35,000 bases of DNA from Prorocentrum cordatum (GCA_963575745.1 CAUYUJ010015693.1:241932-276931), one strand, 5' to 3'; shown: positions 8,926-19,341, counted from the stretch's first letter. Notes: a model not told the origin generated them from the sequence alone. Made by a program: numbers and translations.

Positions 8926-9724
8926 TTTGTACCCCCGCATGCGGTGTATGTGAGCCGCAGGTCGCCCCTCCATGTTTGCACAGTCGGGTTGTGTGCGCGC
9001 TGCTGCCGCGTCCGGTCGTGTTGCCCCCATACAGTGTGCATGCAAAACAGGGGGCATGCTTCCGCTTGCCTGCCAGCCGCCGAGAGCAAATACCACCGGC
9101 CAGCTTGCTGGATGGCAGCTCCGTGTGCCGGCGGCGTGAATTTGTCCGCGCACGCCTCGCGGTCGTTCCTCGTTTCTCCTCGCGTCTCAGGGGGGGGGGG
9201 CTGGAGGCGTGGGTGGGGGGGGGGGCAGCGGACGGGAAAAGCTGGGTCACCTGGGAGGCTCAACGGCGCCTTGGAGAGCGGGTCGCGGGGCCTCGGCAAA
9301 GGGAGGTGTGAGGCGGAGGAGGGAGGGAGAAGGCACGGTGAGGAGGGGGGCAGGGACAGGGAGCGGCGAGGGGAACGAGGCGGCAGGGAGTGATGGATGG
9401 AGGAGGGCTGACGCGCGCGCAGGCGAAGCCCACTCTCGCCGACTGGGCGGAGGCGAAGTCCGCGTCTGCGCAGGAGGCCACTCTGGCTGCATCACCACTT
9501 GAAGAATCACCCACCGCCGCTGTGACCAGTGCACCGTTCTCGTTCGACAGCGATGGAGCTCAGCGTTTCACCACGTATAGCACAGCTGGTCTTGGTCCAG
9601 CTGCCCAGTTAAACATGTGTGCTTTTGCGCTAGTTCAGCTTAGGCTGGTCTGGCTAACCCAGTGCATCATCAGTTCGGCCTTGACTAGTTTTCCTCTGAG
9701 TTGCCCTTATTATTTCCCCCATCC
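8926..9724. other. No recognised gene; weak plus-strand frame 9390-9660
   Basis: The stretch holds a G-rich low-complexity part (9185-9390). After it a plus-strand frame (9390 to about 9660) has mixed composition, including the run ADWAEAKSASAQEATLAASP. No domain is recognised. It could be an exon fragment but could equally be chance. Confidence 0.2.
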
Positions 9725-9729
9725 GACAT

Positions 9730-9926
9730 TCGGGAGGGACGAAAGGGGGGGATTGGGAAAGGGGGGGGTTACGAAATCTGCTGCATGCAGCTGGTTTCGG
9801 CCCCACCGAGGGGCCCATTCCTCGATACATGGCCGCCTCCCGGCGCCGGGAGGCGCCTTGAAAATCAGCTACGTGAGCTGATTCTCAAACCCCCCCTTTG
9901 CTATCCCCCCCTTTCGCCCCACCCGA
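9730..9926. mobile_element. TCGGG...CCCGA TIR element, copy 1
   Basis: The 21-bp TIRs (CGGG.GGG.CGAAAGGGGGGG on both ends) match at about 19 positions. GACAT (9725-9729) and GACCT (9927-9931) are the likely 5-bp target duplication. Internal landmarks are 'gcagctggtttcggcc', 'ccgaggggcccattcctcga', a GGCGCC palindrome and 'aatcagctacgtgagctgatt'. The copy at 13731-13924 has all of these in the same order. Confidence 0.8.
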
Positions 9927-10779
9927 GACCTGTTGGAGGTGCTCGATCTAGGGTTGAAGAGCTTCCTCCCGGTCTGCTAGCCCCGCATACCGCGGCCGCC
10001 AGGCCCCAGCAGTCCCCGATCGTTCCTAGTGGGACCCGCCTCGCGTCTTCGGCGAGCGACAGCACAACCGATTACAGGCCCACATGACAAGCCACATGCA
10101 CGCAGAACAGCAATAACATCATGATTGCGCAGCGAACATAAGCAAACACAGCAATGGGAAATAGCACACGTAAAGAAGACCAGACAACGACCACACTCAC
10201 ACATGAGGCCCACGACGGACAAATCAGAGTCGACGTCACACAGTTGTACACCGAACGCGGGAGGAGATGTACAACGCCATGACTAATGAGCACATGATTA
10301 TCCGATCAGTGCTTGTACTTACAGTGGGAGCGCGCATCAAGAAACCATATGCTCTTCGTCAGGGTATCCTGGGTTTCTTCGCTCCTCGCGCTGCGCGGTG
10401 ACTTCCCGCAGCCGTTGAAGGAGCTGCTGCGTTCAGGGCACTCCGGGCTTCCCCTCAGGTGTACCTCGCGCACGGGTTCTGAGGGTTGGGCTTCTTGCGA
10501 GGGGTTCTTGCGGCCGAGCCCGCACCGTAGGGGGTCCTATGGGTTTCGCGAGACACTCGCCGCCGCCAATGGTCGCCTCGTTGCCGCCTCGTTCGCTGCC
10601 CGGCGCTTTTCCGGATCTCCGCCTGGTCGCCGGCTCGGCGCTGGCGCGTGGCCGCCCGTCGCCACAACAGTGGCCCTCTCGTGGTTGCTTTGTGGCCGCC
10701 CGTGCGCCTGCACCACATAGATCCTCCTCTCTTAAAAAACATTGCAAGCAGGAGCGAATCATCCCGCCGTGCATATAGC
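9927..10779. other. No recognised gene; GC-rich repeat-like second half
   Basis: 10070-10310 is a non-repetitive, A/C-rich stretch. 10330-10720 is built of degenerate 'cgcctcgttgccgcctcg' words like those at 13010-13730. Frames are open on both strands but show no domain. Confidence 0.35.
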
Positions 10780-10939
10780 CCTACCAAGCAATGCCCTGAG
10801 AACCTGTTGTGGTTGCCACGAGAGTTCTCAGAGCACTGCTGGCTGGGACTGTCCTGCTTCAGCGCATGAGGTTTATGTTCTAAGAGCACTGTTTTGGTTC
10901 TTAGAACATTTCTGGGTTCTAAGAACATTTCGTGGTAGG
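10780..10939. mobile_element. CCTACCA TIR element, 160 bp
   Basis: The left end (CCTACCAAGCAATG, then AGAACC) and the reverse complement of the right end (CCTACCACGAAATG, then AGAACC) agree at about 20 of 25 positions. The interior carries repeated TTCTAAGAAC palindromes. No clear target duplication was found, so this is weaker than the other elements. Confidence 0.5.
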
Positions 10940-11350
10940 ACAATAGGGATGCCGGGACGGTCGGTCCCTGCTCAAGAAATAAGTTCTACCACCCACCCCT
11001 CCCCGGACTTAAAGACCCCTCAGGAGCCGATTCAAAACACAATTAGGATTCTGACCCAATGTTCATCCGACTTGTGAACTCATACTATCCCAGCCAAGCC
11101 AGTATCGACCCCCTCTCGGTTCCCTTGCAAACAATAATATGCGCGCACACTCGTTTATCAAAAATCTTTTGTTTCCAAGAATCCCTTGCAAAAACACGGG
11201 ACGAAGTGCAGACGCGCGCGTCGTCGCGCGTGCATGCCGAAATCCTTCAAAAACCTTCGGTTTCGAAGGGCTTCAAAATCGAGTTCCCCAAACACATACA
11301 AAAACACAGGGTTTCGCAACACGGATTTTCAACAAAAACGTGCGCACTCG
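10940..11350. other. No recognised gene
   Basis: The stretch is mostly non-repetitive. 11135-11260 holds one instance of the CGCGCG-rich 'ngcgcgcgtc..cgcgcgtgcatg.cgaaat' motif that recurs around 15-17 kb. Confidence 0.3.
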
Positions 11351-11354
11351 CTCT

Positions 11355-12052
11355 TGCGTCGTCGTCGTCGTCGTCGTCGTCCCTCCTCCTTCGTCGTCGT
11401 CGTCGTCGCCGCCGTCGTCGTCCTCTGTCTTTCCTCGTCGTCGTCGTCTTTGGCGTCGTCGTCGTTTCCGTCTTCGTTGCCGCCGTGGTCGTCCTTCCTC
11501 CTCCCTCGTCGTCGTCGTCGTCCGTCGTCGGCGTCTCGTCGTCGTCCCTCCTATTTCGTCGCCGTCGTCGTCGTCGTCGTCGTCGTCGTCATTGTCGTCG
11601 TCATCTTCCCTTCTCCCTCGTCGTTGTCGTCGTCGGCGTCGCCGTCCTCCCTCCTTCTTCGTCGTTTGCGTCGTCGCCGTCCTCCCTCCTCCCTCGTCGT
11701 TGTCGTCGTTGTCGCCGTCGTCGTCCTCCCTCCTCCCTCGTCGTCGTCGCCGTCTTCGTTGGCGACGTCGTCGTCGTCGTCTTCGTCGTCGTCGTCTTCG
11801 GCGTCGTCGTCGTCGGCGTCGGCGTCGTCGTTTTCGTCGTCGCCGTCGCCGTCGTCGTTGTGGCGTCGTCGTTGTCGTCGGCGTTGTCATCGTCGTCGTC
11901 GGCGTCGGCGTCGTCGTCGTCGCTGTCGTCGTCGTCGTTGTCGTCGTCGTCGAAGTCGTTGGAGATGCCGTCGGTGTCGTCGTAGTCGGTGTCGGTGGCG
12001 TCGTCGTCGTCCTCGTTGTCGCTGCCGTTGTCGGCGTCGGTGTCGTTGCCAA
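11355..12052. repeat. TCG microsatellite, 0.7 kb
   Basis: Long (TCG)n on the plus strand with CCTCC interruptions and GCG/TTG variants. All reading frames across it (polySer, polyArg, polyVal, polyThr, polyAsp) are artefacts of the triplet. Confidence 0.97.
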
Positions 12053-12174
12053 GTGCCATTTGGCACCTACCGTCACGGTCCCAAGGGGTCTTGCGACCAA
12101 ATGGCGGGTGGGAGGGTGGGATGTTGGCACGAGCAGTGGAGAGGACAGCTTCAAGTTGAGCAAGTGATTATTTG

Positions 12175-12950
12175 CAATGCGTAGCTTGCACCACACAGCT
12201 TGCACCATGTACCTTGCACGGCGCGGCTTGCTGCATATAGTAACATATAGCTTACACTACATAGCATGTACCACACGGTTTACCTCACATAGCTTGCACC
12301 ACGTAGTTTGCATGTCATCGTCTACCCCGCATAGATTGCACATGATTGCGCCGCATAGTTTGCACCCCATAGCTTGCACTGCATAGCTGTCACCACCGAT
12401 CGTCCACGACACAGCGTGCACCACATAGAGTGCAGCATTTAAATCAGACCACGTATATTTCACCACATGTTGCGCCACACAGTGTTCATCACATAGCTGG
12501 CGCCACATAGCGTGTACACCGCGTTACACACCCAGAATGCAACAACTCGTTCTCGTTAGCAAACATCTCACTGATATCTTGCACCTATGACATGATGCAT
12601 ACGTCATGCGCACACACACACACTGTAGCACATAGTTTGCAAAGAACAACGTATATTGTAGCAGATATATTACAAGTCATAATTTGCCCTACGTACCTTG
12701 CACAAGAATCTGGAGTGTACCGCATACATTTGACCACATACATTGCACCGTATTTACTGCTTCACGCAGCACAGCAAATATCCTACCACATAGACCGCAC
12801 TACATAGATTGCACCACATTTCGCAACACATATGGCACAACATAGATTTCACACAACAGGTGCACACACCAGGGCACTACGCAGATCGCACCGCACAGAT
12901 TGCACAACACAGCCTTCACAACACATACTGGTAGAGACACACTGTTTCGG
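12175..12950 (+). repeat. 14-bp minisatellite TAGCTTGCACCACA, forward array
   Basis: Units of about 14 bp, best kept at 12180-12420 and more degenerate to about 12930. The reverse-complement array lies at 14130-14455, so the two form a large imperfect inverted pair around 12.95-14.1 kb. Confidence 0.85.
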
Positions 12951-13004
12951 GCCCACGCGGGCCAGCACACGTATGTATACTAGTATGTTCCGCAGTGTTT
13001 CACT

Positions 13005-13730
13005 CATGAGGTGTTTTCGGTTGGTCGCCACTCGTCGCCGCGTTTGGCGCGCGTTTGCGCCCGTTTGGCGTTGCTGTCTGTCTTGTCGCGCGTTTGGCGC
13101 CTCCTGTCCGCCAGCTGGCGCGTTTGGCGTAGCTCGCACGCTCGCCAATTGTCTTGCCCACGCGTGCTTTGCGTATGGCTGCTTCGCTTCGCGCTTCGCC
13201 ACTTGTCGCCGCGTTGCCGCGCCGTTCCGAGTTTTCGCCAGGTCGCTGCCCGCCGCTGCCCAGTGCCCTGGCTGTTTTTTTTTTTGTTCGGGCGCTCGCC
13301 CGGCCGCCGCCCGCCGTGGCCCCGTCGCCGCCCCGTGCGTTGGTGCTTGCCATTCTGCCCCTGGCCGCCGCCCTTCGCCTCGCTGCCGCTTCCCGATGCT
13401 CGCACGGTCGCCGCCCGTCAGACAGCACAAAGGATCGAGCATGCAGTGCGAAGCAGAGCATGGCATGAAGAGCAGGCGAAGACAGCGTGCATACACAGCT
13501 CACACTGAGAAGAGAGAGCCCACGCAGAAGCACGTGCATCGAGCACGAGAGGAGACAGATCAAAGCACGCAGAATCACCGACGCATCCTTAGCTCAGCGT
13601 TTGCGCTTCGGTGTTCTTATTCGTTTTCCAAGAAAAACTCGGTGGCCGCCGCCCGTGGCCGCCTCGTCGCCGCGCTGAGCGCTGGCTGGCGCTTCCGGGT
13701 TTCTGCACGGTGGGCGGCCGCCGCCATTTT
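13005..13730. repeat. Degenerate GTCGCCGCG-rich dispersed repeat
   Basis: Built from words such as 'cgtttggcgc', 'gtcgccgcgtt' and 'ggccgccgcccgtggc'. The same composition continues at 13930-14110 on the far side of the inserted TIR element. Open frames (up to about 345 codons on plus) show no domain. Confidence 0.5.
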
Positions 13731-13924
13731 TCGGGCCGGGCGAAAGGAGGGGCTTGGGAAAGGGGGGGGTACACCATTTGCTGCGTGCAGCTGGTTTCGG
13801 CCTCACCGAGGGGCCCATTCCTCGATACATAGTCGCCTCCGGCGCCGGGAGGCGCCGAGAAAATCAGCCACGTGAGCTGATTTTCAATCCCCCCTTTGCT
13901 ATCCCCCACTTTCGCCCGACCCGA
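13731..13924. mobile_element. TCGGG...CCCGA TIR element, copy 2
   Basis: The same element as 9730-9926: matching TIRs and the same interior order ('gcagctggtttcggcc', 'gaggggcccattcctcga', GGCGCC palindrome, 'aatcagccacgtgagctgatt'). A perfect ATTTT direct repeat flanks it (13726-13730 and 13925-13929). The host sequence on the two sides belongs to the same GTCGCCGCG-rich repeat, as expected for an insertion. Confidence 0.85.
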
Positions 13925-14129
13925 ATTTTGTCGCCGCACCCTGCCGTGGCTGGCGTTTCCAAGTTTCTTCGCGCGGTGGGCGCCCCCTCGCCGCCGCGTC
14001 GCCGCCCCTGCGCGCTGGGCCGCCACTACCCCGCCTTGCGGCCCAGAGGCCGCCCGTCGCCGCCTCGCCTCTGCCCCCGTGCGGCGGCCTGCGTGTTTCC
14101 GAGCCCTCACGCGGTGCAGCTGGCAAGCT

Positions 14130-14455
14130 ATGCTGTGCAACCTACGTGGAGCAACCTACCTCGTGCAATATCTGCGGTGCAGTGTCTGTGGTGCAGCTCA
14201 TGCGGTGCAGCCTATGTGGGGTGCGATCCATGTTGTGCCATGTTCGTCTTGCACTGCAAGTCGTGCGCTCTACCTTGCGCAACCTCTGTGGTGCAACATG
14301 CATTGTGCAATCCATGTGGTGCAATCGATGTGGTGCAATCTGTGCGGTGCAATCTATGTGGTGCAGCAAAATATGTGGTACGATCGATGTGATGCAATCC
14401 ATGTGGTTCAAAACGTGTGGTGCAACATATTCGTTGCAATACATGTGGTGTAATA
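14130..14455 (-). repeat. 14-bp minisatellite, inverted array
   Basis: GTGCAATCTATGTG units with little length variation; this is the reverse complement of the unit at 12175-12950. It ends in an ATATAT run (14455-14485). Confidence 0.9.
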
Positions 14456-14523
14456 TGTATATATATATACACAGCTATATATAGATTGTTTGGCCTATGC
14501 GGTGAAGTCTATGAGTTACAATC

Positions 14524-14765
14524 TATGCGGGGCGGCGGTGAGGCGACGAGGCGGCCACGTGGCGGCGACGGTGAGTACATAGCCGCCAGACCGACGAAAC
14601 GGCCCAGGTGACGGGCGGCGATGGGGCAGCGACGGGGCGGTGACGGCAAGTACATAGCCGCCAAACCGACGACGCGGCCCAGACGACGGGCGGCGACGAG
14701 GCGGTGACGGGGCGGCGACAGCGAGTACATAGCCGCCAGACGTACGACACGGCCCAGGCCCTTAG
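14524..14765 (+). repeat. ~75-bp tandem repeat, three units
   Basis: Each unit has 'ggcggcgac' words, then 'gtacatagccgccaraccgac' type sequence, then 'cggcccag'. The units are diverged and the array stops at 'cggcccaggcccttagagg'. Confidence 0.8.
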
Positions 14766-15600
14766 AGGACACGCAAGAACCCTTGAGTGCAAGCACAGTT
14801 TCGGGAATATGGGTTCCTCCCAGAGAAATGTTGACCTTACCTCCTGGCTCCCTCTAGGCAGTTGTTTTTAGGTCTACGATGCTCGATCGTTCATTCTACG
14901 CGTGAAGTCGCTCCATCCCAGGCCGGTCACTACCGACACACATGCTACAATGCGGTGCGCACGCGTTGATCAAGAAAATGCGGTTGCTGGCCACGCCCGC
15001 CCCCCCTGCGCGCCCAAGTCTAATTCATTGCAAACCATGCGAGCTCTCAGCATGGCAATATACAGCTCGCAAAACCAATACAGCAATACAGCCTCTGCTT
15101 TCCTAAACAAAAAGTGCTAAAGTTTCTCCGCGCACGTGCTAACATCATTAGAGCCATCCGTTTCCTGCCGCCCTTGTCAAGTGAGACCACGCGGCCCACG
15201 CGCGCGCCGCCTCGCGCGCCTGTCGAGATCTTTCTAACAATAGGCGCGCACTTGTTAAACTCATGAATGCTTATGTGCACCCGCCATCTTTGCTCCATGC
15301 GATAATGCGGGCCGCGCGCGCGCGCGCCCCCCTGCGCGCACTTTTCGAAATCATTCGAAGTCCATGTGTTCTGGAAGTCGCAACCTCTGTGGCCAGCACC
15401 AGCTTGCCGCTTGGACGTCAAGCCTGCTTCTGCCCGTGCACTGCCCTGGTCTCGACGACCAGGCCGCCTTTCCGAGCAGACCTGACGAAACCAGCGTGAA
15501 CCGGGGTCCCAAATCAAGTCCACGTGTGCTGGAAGCGTTCAGGCCAGAGAATTTCAAACGCATTGCAAAACCAGTGGTGATGCAGGGACAATGACTCCAT
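14766..15600. other. Non-tandem stretch with recurring CG-alternating motif
   Basis: Three instances of a loosely conserved motif (14970-15040, 15180-15240, 15295-15365) combine an alternating purine-pyrimidine run such as CGCGCGCGCG, a C run and 'tgcgcgc', followed by T/A-rich sequence containing 'cgaaat' or 'cgagat'. No gene is recognised. Confidence 0.4.
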
Positions 15601-15960
15601 ATTCAAGGGCGCCTTCGAGGGCGCGAAGTGCTTCGCGCTCCGCGGTTCGGCTCCGATTCCTCCTCATCCTCCTCTTCTCATGTGGGAGGCTGCGGGAGAG
15701 CGCGAAGCTATGCGCACTTCGCGCTTCGCGCAGCGCGAGAGCGCGAAGCGCCAAGTTGGGAGCCCTTGATGTTACTGTATTAGTGAATTTAATTGGTTTT
15801 AGGGTTTTAACAAATGGTCGCAGCCACGCAGAGGGCGTGCGTAGCGACGCCCCAAATGCTCGCTTTCCAGTACTTCTACGTGGCAGCGCCCCCGCAGGCA
15901 CGCAGAGGGCACGCGTGGCGACGGGGGCGTCGCCACGCAGAGCTTCTAAAGACCAAACAT
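15601..15960. repeat. Short GCGAAGTGC- and CACGCAGAG-type repeats
   Basis: 15615-15760 contains many 'gcgaag/cttcgc' words that form small hairpins. 15815-15950 contains three copies of 'cacgcagagggc' or 'cacgcagag' with 'gcgacg' neighbours. No gene is recognised. Confidence 0.45.
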
Positions 15961-16067
15961 TTTGAAAACCAATTATTTCCACTACTAAAGTACCCCCAAC
16001 CTCTGCATGAGAGTGGTCCGCGCGTCGTGCTGCGCCTGCAGGGAAGAGCCTACACAAAACTCTGCAG

Positions 16068-16151
16068 GCACCGGCGCCGCTCGCGGCCGCGCGCGTCGTC
16101 TGCCGGCGTGCTGCGGGCGGGGAAGGGCCTGGGCGTGGGCTCGGGCATTGG
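16068..16151 (+). CDS. Putative exon left of the introner candidate (partial, unknown product)
   Basis: The frame reads GVLRAGKGLGVGSGIG just before the element. A possible splice acceptor (ctctgcag) ends at 16067, but the true start is not known. If the TIR element is removed with GT-AG ends, this piece joins in frame to 16390-16459. GC at third positions is high, as expected for dinoflagellate coding sequence. No domain is recognised. The minus strand is also open here, so the strand is not settled. Confidence 0.3.
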
Positions 16152-16152
16152 G

Positions 16153-16388
16153 TTAAAGTCGGGCCTGTTCTCCTACAGGGGGATTTTGAAAGAGAAATAA
16201 AGAATCATCAAAACATACCCCCTACAATAGTCAACAACTGTTCAAAACAGATGGAAAATAGTCAAAAGTTACCCCAAAATTGAAACATACAAACTAGTCA
16301 AAAATTAGCCCCAAATGGTCGAAACATACTCAAAAATAGCCCCCAGGCTATTGAATGTTCCTCGTGTAGAGGGACAGGCCCGACTTGA
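16153..16388. mobile_element. hAT-like TIR element, copy 2; introner candidate
   Basis: The ends are TTAAAGTCGGGCCTGT and, inverted, TCAAGTCGGGCCTGT. Perfect 8-bp GCATTGGG duplications flank the element (16145-16152 and 16389-16396). The last G of the left duplication plus the first T of the element make a GT donor. The last A of the element plus the first G of the right duplication make an AG acceptor. The resulting intron, 16152-16389 (238 bp), would leave the surrounding reading frame intact. A second family member is at 4663-4990. Confidence 0.75.
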
Positions 16389-16389
16389 G

Positions 16390-16459
16390 CATTGGGGTCG
16401 ATGACTTCGCGCTCCTCAAATTTGGTGCGCCGCCGGTTCCTGCTCCGGAAGAAGATTAG
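16390..16459 (+). CDS. Putative C-terminal exon right of the introner candidate
   Basis: After the predicted splice the frame continues IGVDDFALLKFGAPPVPAP, then a short acidic tail, and stops at TAG 16457-16459. It follows the frame of 16068-16151 if 16152-16389 is removed. The product is unknown. A minus-strand frame (16390-16612) is also open, so the assignment is tentative. Confidence 0.3.
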
Positions 16460-16619
16460 GCTTGACCCCCGTGCCGATGCTGGGGTTAACAGTACCTTTC
16501 CGCTGTGTGTTTTCGTATGGTTTCCGTGCGACCGTTCGTCTACATGTGAAACAGTGCCATCCTCTGCAGGCCGGCGTTGGCTCTTCCCGTCGTCCGTGTC
16601 AAATGATTGCACGCTGTGT

Positions 16620-16925
16620 GCGCGCGTTGAGCCAGCAAGCGCGGCGTATAATCATTTCCATAACGTCTCTCCATGCGAGCCATGCGCGCGCGTCCCCTGC
16701 GCGCCCATGCCGAAATTTGCTCAAACCCTCCAATCCGCTTTAGTGCTTCAACAGAGAGCTCTTCAGCAACATGTGGAAAACAGGTTGCTTTTGAGGAGCG
16801 CACGCGCGTCGGGTAGAAGTTTAAGAACTCGAACGGTTGTTGACGTTCTTGCCAACGGAAATCACCAAGCGGGCCACACGCGCGCGCGCGTGCGCCCTCG
16901 CGCGTGCATGTCGAAAGCATACAGC
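16620..16925. other. Two further copies of the CG-alternating motif; no gene
   Basis: 16665-16735 ('atgcgcgcgcgtcccctgcg', then 'ccgaaat') and 16865-16920 (CACGCGCGCGCGCGTGCG, then 'tgtcgaaa') repeat the motif described for 14766-15600. Confidence 0.4.
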
Positions 16926-16977
16926 CATCACTTCCTTCCGACACATGGCAACACCTAGCTATTTCAATCAGTAAAGA

Positions 16978-17244
16978 TCATTGGACTTCCCAAAACGGAG
17001 GTCCTTCATACCCCACTGACAGCACTGACGCTGGCCCGCCCGAGTCATGGGTCTGCGCCAGCAAATGTCCGCGTGCCACTGTGTCGTAGGGGTTTGGAAA
17101 CAAGTTCCGATAGGTAATTAGCGGCACTCCCAGCGCCTCGAGCAATGCCAGCACATTGTGGGAGGGCGGGTGGGAGGTTTGCCTGTTCATTGGATTTAGC
17201 GGTTTCGAGCTTTTGAATTTGACTGCGCCATACGTAGGTTGCAA
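16978..17244 (-). CDS. Weak minus-strand exon candidate, unknown product
   Basis: The minus frame has balanced composition and reads protein-like (NVLALLEALGVPLITYRN near the middle, GYEGPPFWEV near the end). It matches no family I can name. Another minus frame over 17045-17293 is equally open, and a third continues upstream (FLHFAYVSYEVP near 17260-17290). This may be a frameshifted remnant, an exon with an undetected small intron, or chance. Confidence 0.2.
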   Translation of the reverse strand: MQPTYGAVKFKSSKPLNPMNRQTSHPPSHNVLALLEALGVPLITYRNLFPNPYDTVARGHLLAQTHDSGGPASVLSVGYEGPPFWEVQ

Positions 17245-17406
17245 CGCGTCGTTGGCACTTCGTAGGAGACGTATGCAAAGTGCAAGAACTCATTGTCTGG
17301 GGCTTCTGTGCTGAAGCGGTATCCGCGAGGCCGGCGGGAGCGCGCCGCAGGCGAGCCCCAGGCCGACGGCGCCATCGCGGCTGTTCTCCTGAGGAGGCCG
17401 CGGACG

Positions 17407-17583
17407 ATGGTTCGAACGGTTTTTCTTTCGCTCACCGCCTTCAGCCTTGTCATTCTGCTGAGTGCCCGAGGCGAGGAAGTGCGCCGCCTATGCACTTCGG
17501 ATGCGGCCTCAGTTGGCTACTCGATCCTGCTCGTGACGCGCTTTGCAGCAACGCACTGTGGACATTCAATGCCCCCCAAGTGA
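17407..17583 (+). CDS. Weak candidate: short frame with signal-peptide-like start
   Basis: An ATG at 17407 opens a 58-codon frame whose first 22 residues (MVRTVFLSLTAFSLVILL, then SARG) have the basic-hydrophobic-small pattern of a secretory signal peptide. The frame stops at 17581-17583. It could be a first exon spliced on (a GTGCGC donor lies at about 17479) or a chance hydrophobic run. No spliced-leader acceptor can be assigned. Confidence 0.2.
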   Translation: MVRTVFLSLTAFSLVILLSARGEEVRRLCTSDAASVGYSILLVTRFAATHCGHSMPPK

Positions 17584-17599
17584 CACATCGGGAAGAGGT

Positions 17600-18740
17600 A
17601 ACAACGTCGCAATTGACCAGGGCACCCCCGAGCTGAATGCCATCGTCGCATGCCCCCCTACAGCCCCCTGGGAACGCAAGTGCTCATCCACCGCCCCCAA
17701 CGGTGGGGTGCCGCGATGAAAGTCGCCGCGCGGGCCGACCAGGAGATTTTACAGACACCGAGCCGCTTCGCGCCTGTCCTGATCATCGGCGCGATCGATC
17801 GCCTCACTCGCGGGCTTGAAGGCGACGAGGCGGCGTGTCGCTTTCCGAGTGGCCGCCAGGGCGAGGCTTGCGTGCACATTTGCACGACGCTTGTGAACGC
17901 CCACTGCGGCACCGCCCCCCGCGCATGTGGATCGCCACCGGCCGGCCACAGAGACCATACGCTTTTGTACTCGCAGACCTCGCGCCTCGCCCGAGGGGTT
18001 GCGGAGCGCAGAGCTCACCGGCGGCCGCCCGGCAGACTTCCAGACGCTGTGAGGGCCGTAGGGCACTCGCCCAGAAGACAGAGGCCCCGCCCGCGCGCCA
18101 CTCGGAGGGCTCTGCCCGCCGCAGCCTCGGCGGCGACTCACTGGCCCCGGGCTCGATGGACGGACGTTGCCGAGCAGAGGCTCGGGAGACCCTTCAGGCA
18201 CACGGCACCGCGCACGAGGACCAGCTGACCTCCTGCCTGGACCCGCAGACACGCCAACGGCGATGTAGGCAATGGCGATGTGGGTTTCGGTGTTGTAGGT
18301 AGGGGTGGTTCGCGGCCAGCCCAGTTGTTTGAAAGCGTTGTCCGCGTGTTCCTGCTATTTTTCTGTACGATGTCGGCGTCGCAATAGCCATATTCCCAAC
18401 ATCGTCATTAGCGAACATCGCTGTTAGCGTAGCCTTGGTCCTACCTGGACATGGGTGACGGCTCGCAGCGTTGCGGGGTCGCGGGTTTGGACTGCTCCCT
18501 CGTCACGCAGCGCCCTGAACGGCGCGCGCAGGCCAACAAAGACGTCGTGCAACAGTTCGGAGAGCGCACAAAGCTTCGGACGCGGCGAACTCATTTGGGT
18601 GACGCTCGAGAGTTTGAAGAGCTTGGTGAATGTCTCGAAGCGCTGGACCAGAGGCATCACTGGCGCGAATAAGACATACACTGATATCTATACGTCCACC
18701 CTTCGGTAGATAAAGAAGTTCGGGGGGAGGCACCGACGTC
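17600..18740. other. GC-rich non-repetitive stretch, no gene recognised
   Basis: Frames are open on both strands at 17650-18300, but none shows a domain. 18290-18430 holds a few 'cgaacatcg'-like short repeats. Confidence 0.35.
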
Positions 18741-18747
18741 TCATCTA

Positions 18748-19341
18748 ATGTATCCCAGTATCGATCCCACTATCGATATCACTATCGATCTCACTATCGG
18801 TCTCACTATCGGTATCACTATCCGTAGCACTATCGATCACACTACCGATCCCACAATCGATATAATTGGTGATCTCACTATCGATCACACTGTCAATCTC
18901 ACCAACGATCTCACTATCGATCTCACGATCGATCTCACAGTCGATCTTACTATCGATCTCGCGATCGATCTGAACATTCATCTCACTATCGAACTCACTA
19001 TCGATCTATCTATCTTTCTCACTATCGGTCTCACTATCTATCTCACTATCGATTTCACTACGGAACACCGACGGGGCACCGACGTGACACCGACGGGACG
19101 CCGACGGGACACCAGAGGGACACCCGCCAGACACCCCTGGCCACGGCATGACAACGCGGGGGTGGTGGACGGTCTTTTGTCCTGGCGGCGCCCTGGCCAG
19201 AGGATGGTTCTTTCCCATCGCCCGCCTACGCAGCTTCGCTCCGCCCGCACGACACGAACACGAAACCGAAACCAGTTTCCCAGCGGGGGGCTCTCCGTTT
19301 CACTGCGATCACACCCTCTCGCCTCCGATCAAGGGGGAGGA
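18748..19341 (-). repeat. Composite GTGTCCC / GATCGATA minisatellite repeat, inverted copy
   Basis: 18748-19065 is a run of CTATCGATCTCA units, the reverse complement of the GATCGATAGTGA block at 686-1275. 19066-19150 carries 'cgacgggacacc' units. 19200-19341 is the reverse complement of the leader ('tgatcgcagtgaaacggag', 'aagctgcgtaggcg'). The GATCGATA part is longer and the GTGTCCC part shorter than in the two plus-strand copies. Confidence 0.85.

Noticed and set aside
11059-12208. Frames of 300-340 codons over the TCG tract
   Set aside because: Any frame of a (TCG)n repeat is open; no conserved segment is present.
12832-13875. A 347-codon plus frame
   Set aside because: It crosses degenerate GCC-rich repeats and a TIR element; composition explains its openness.
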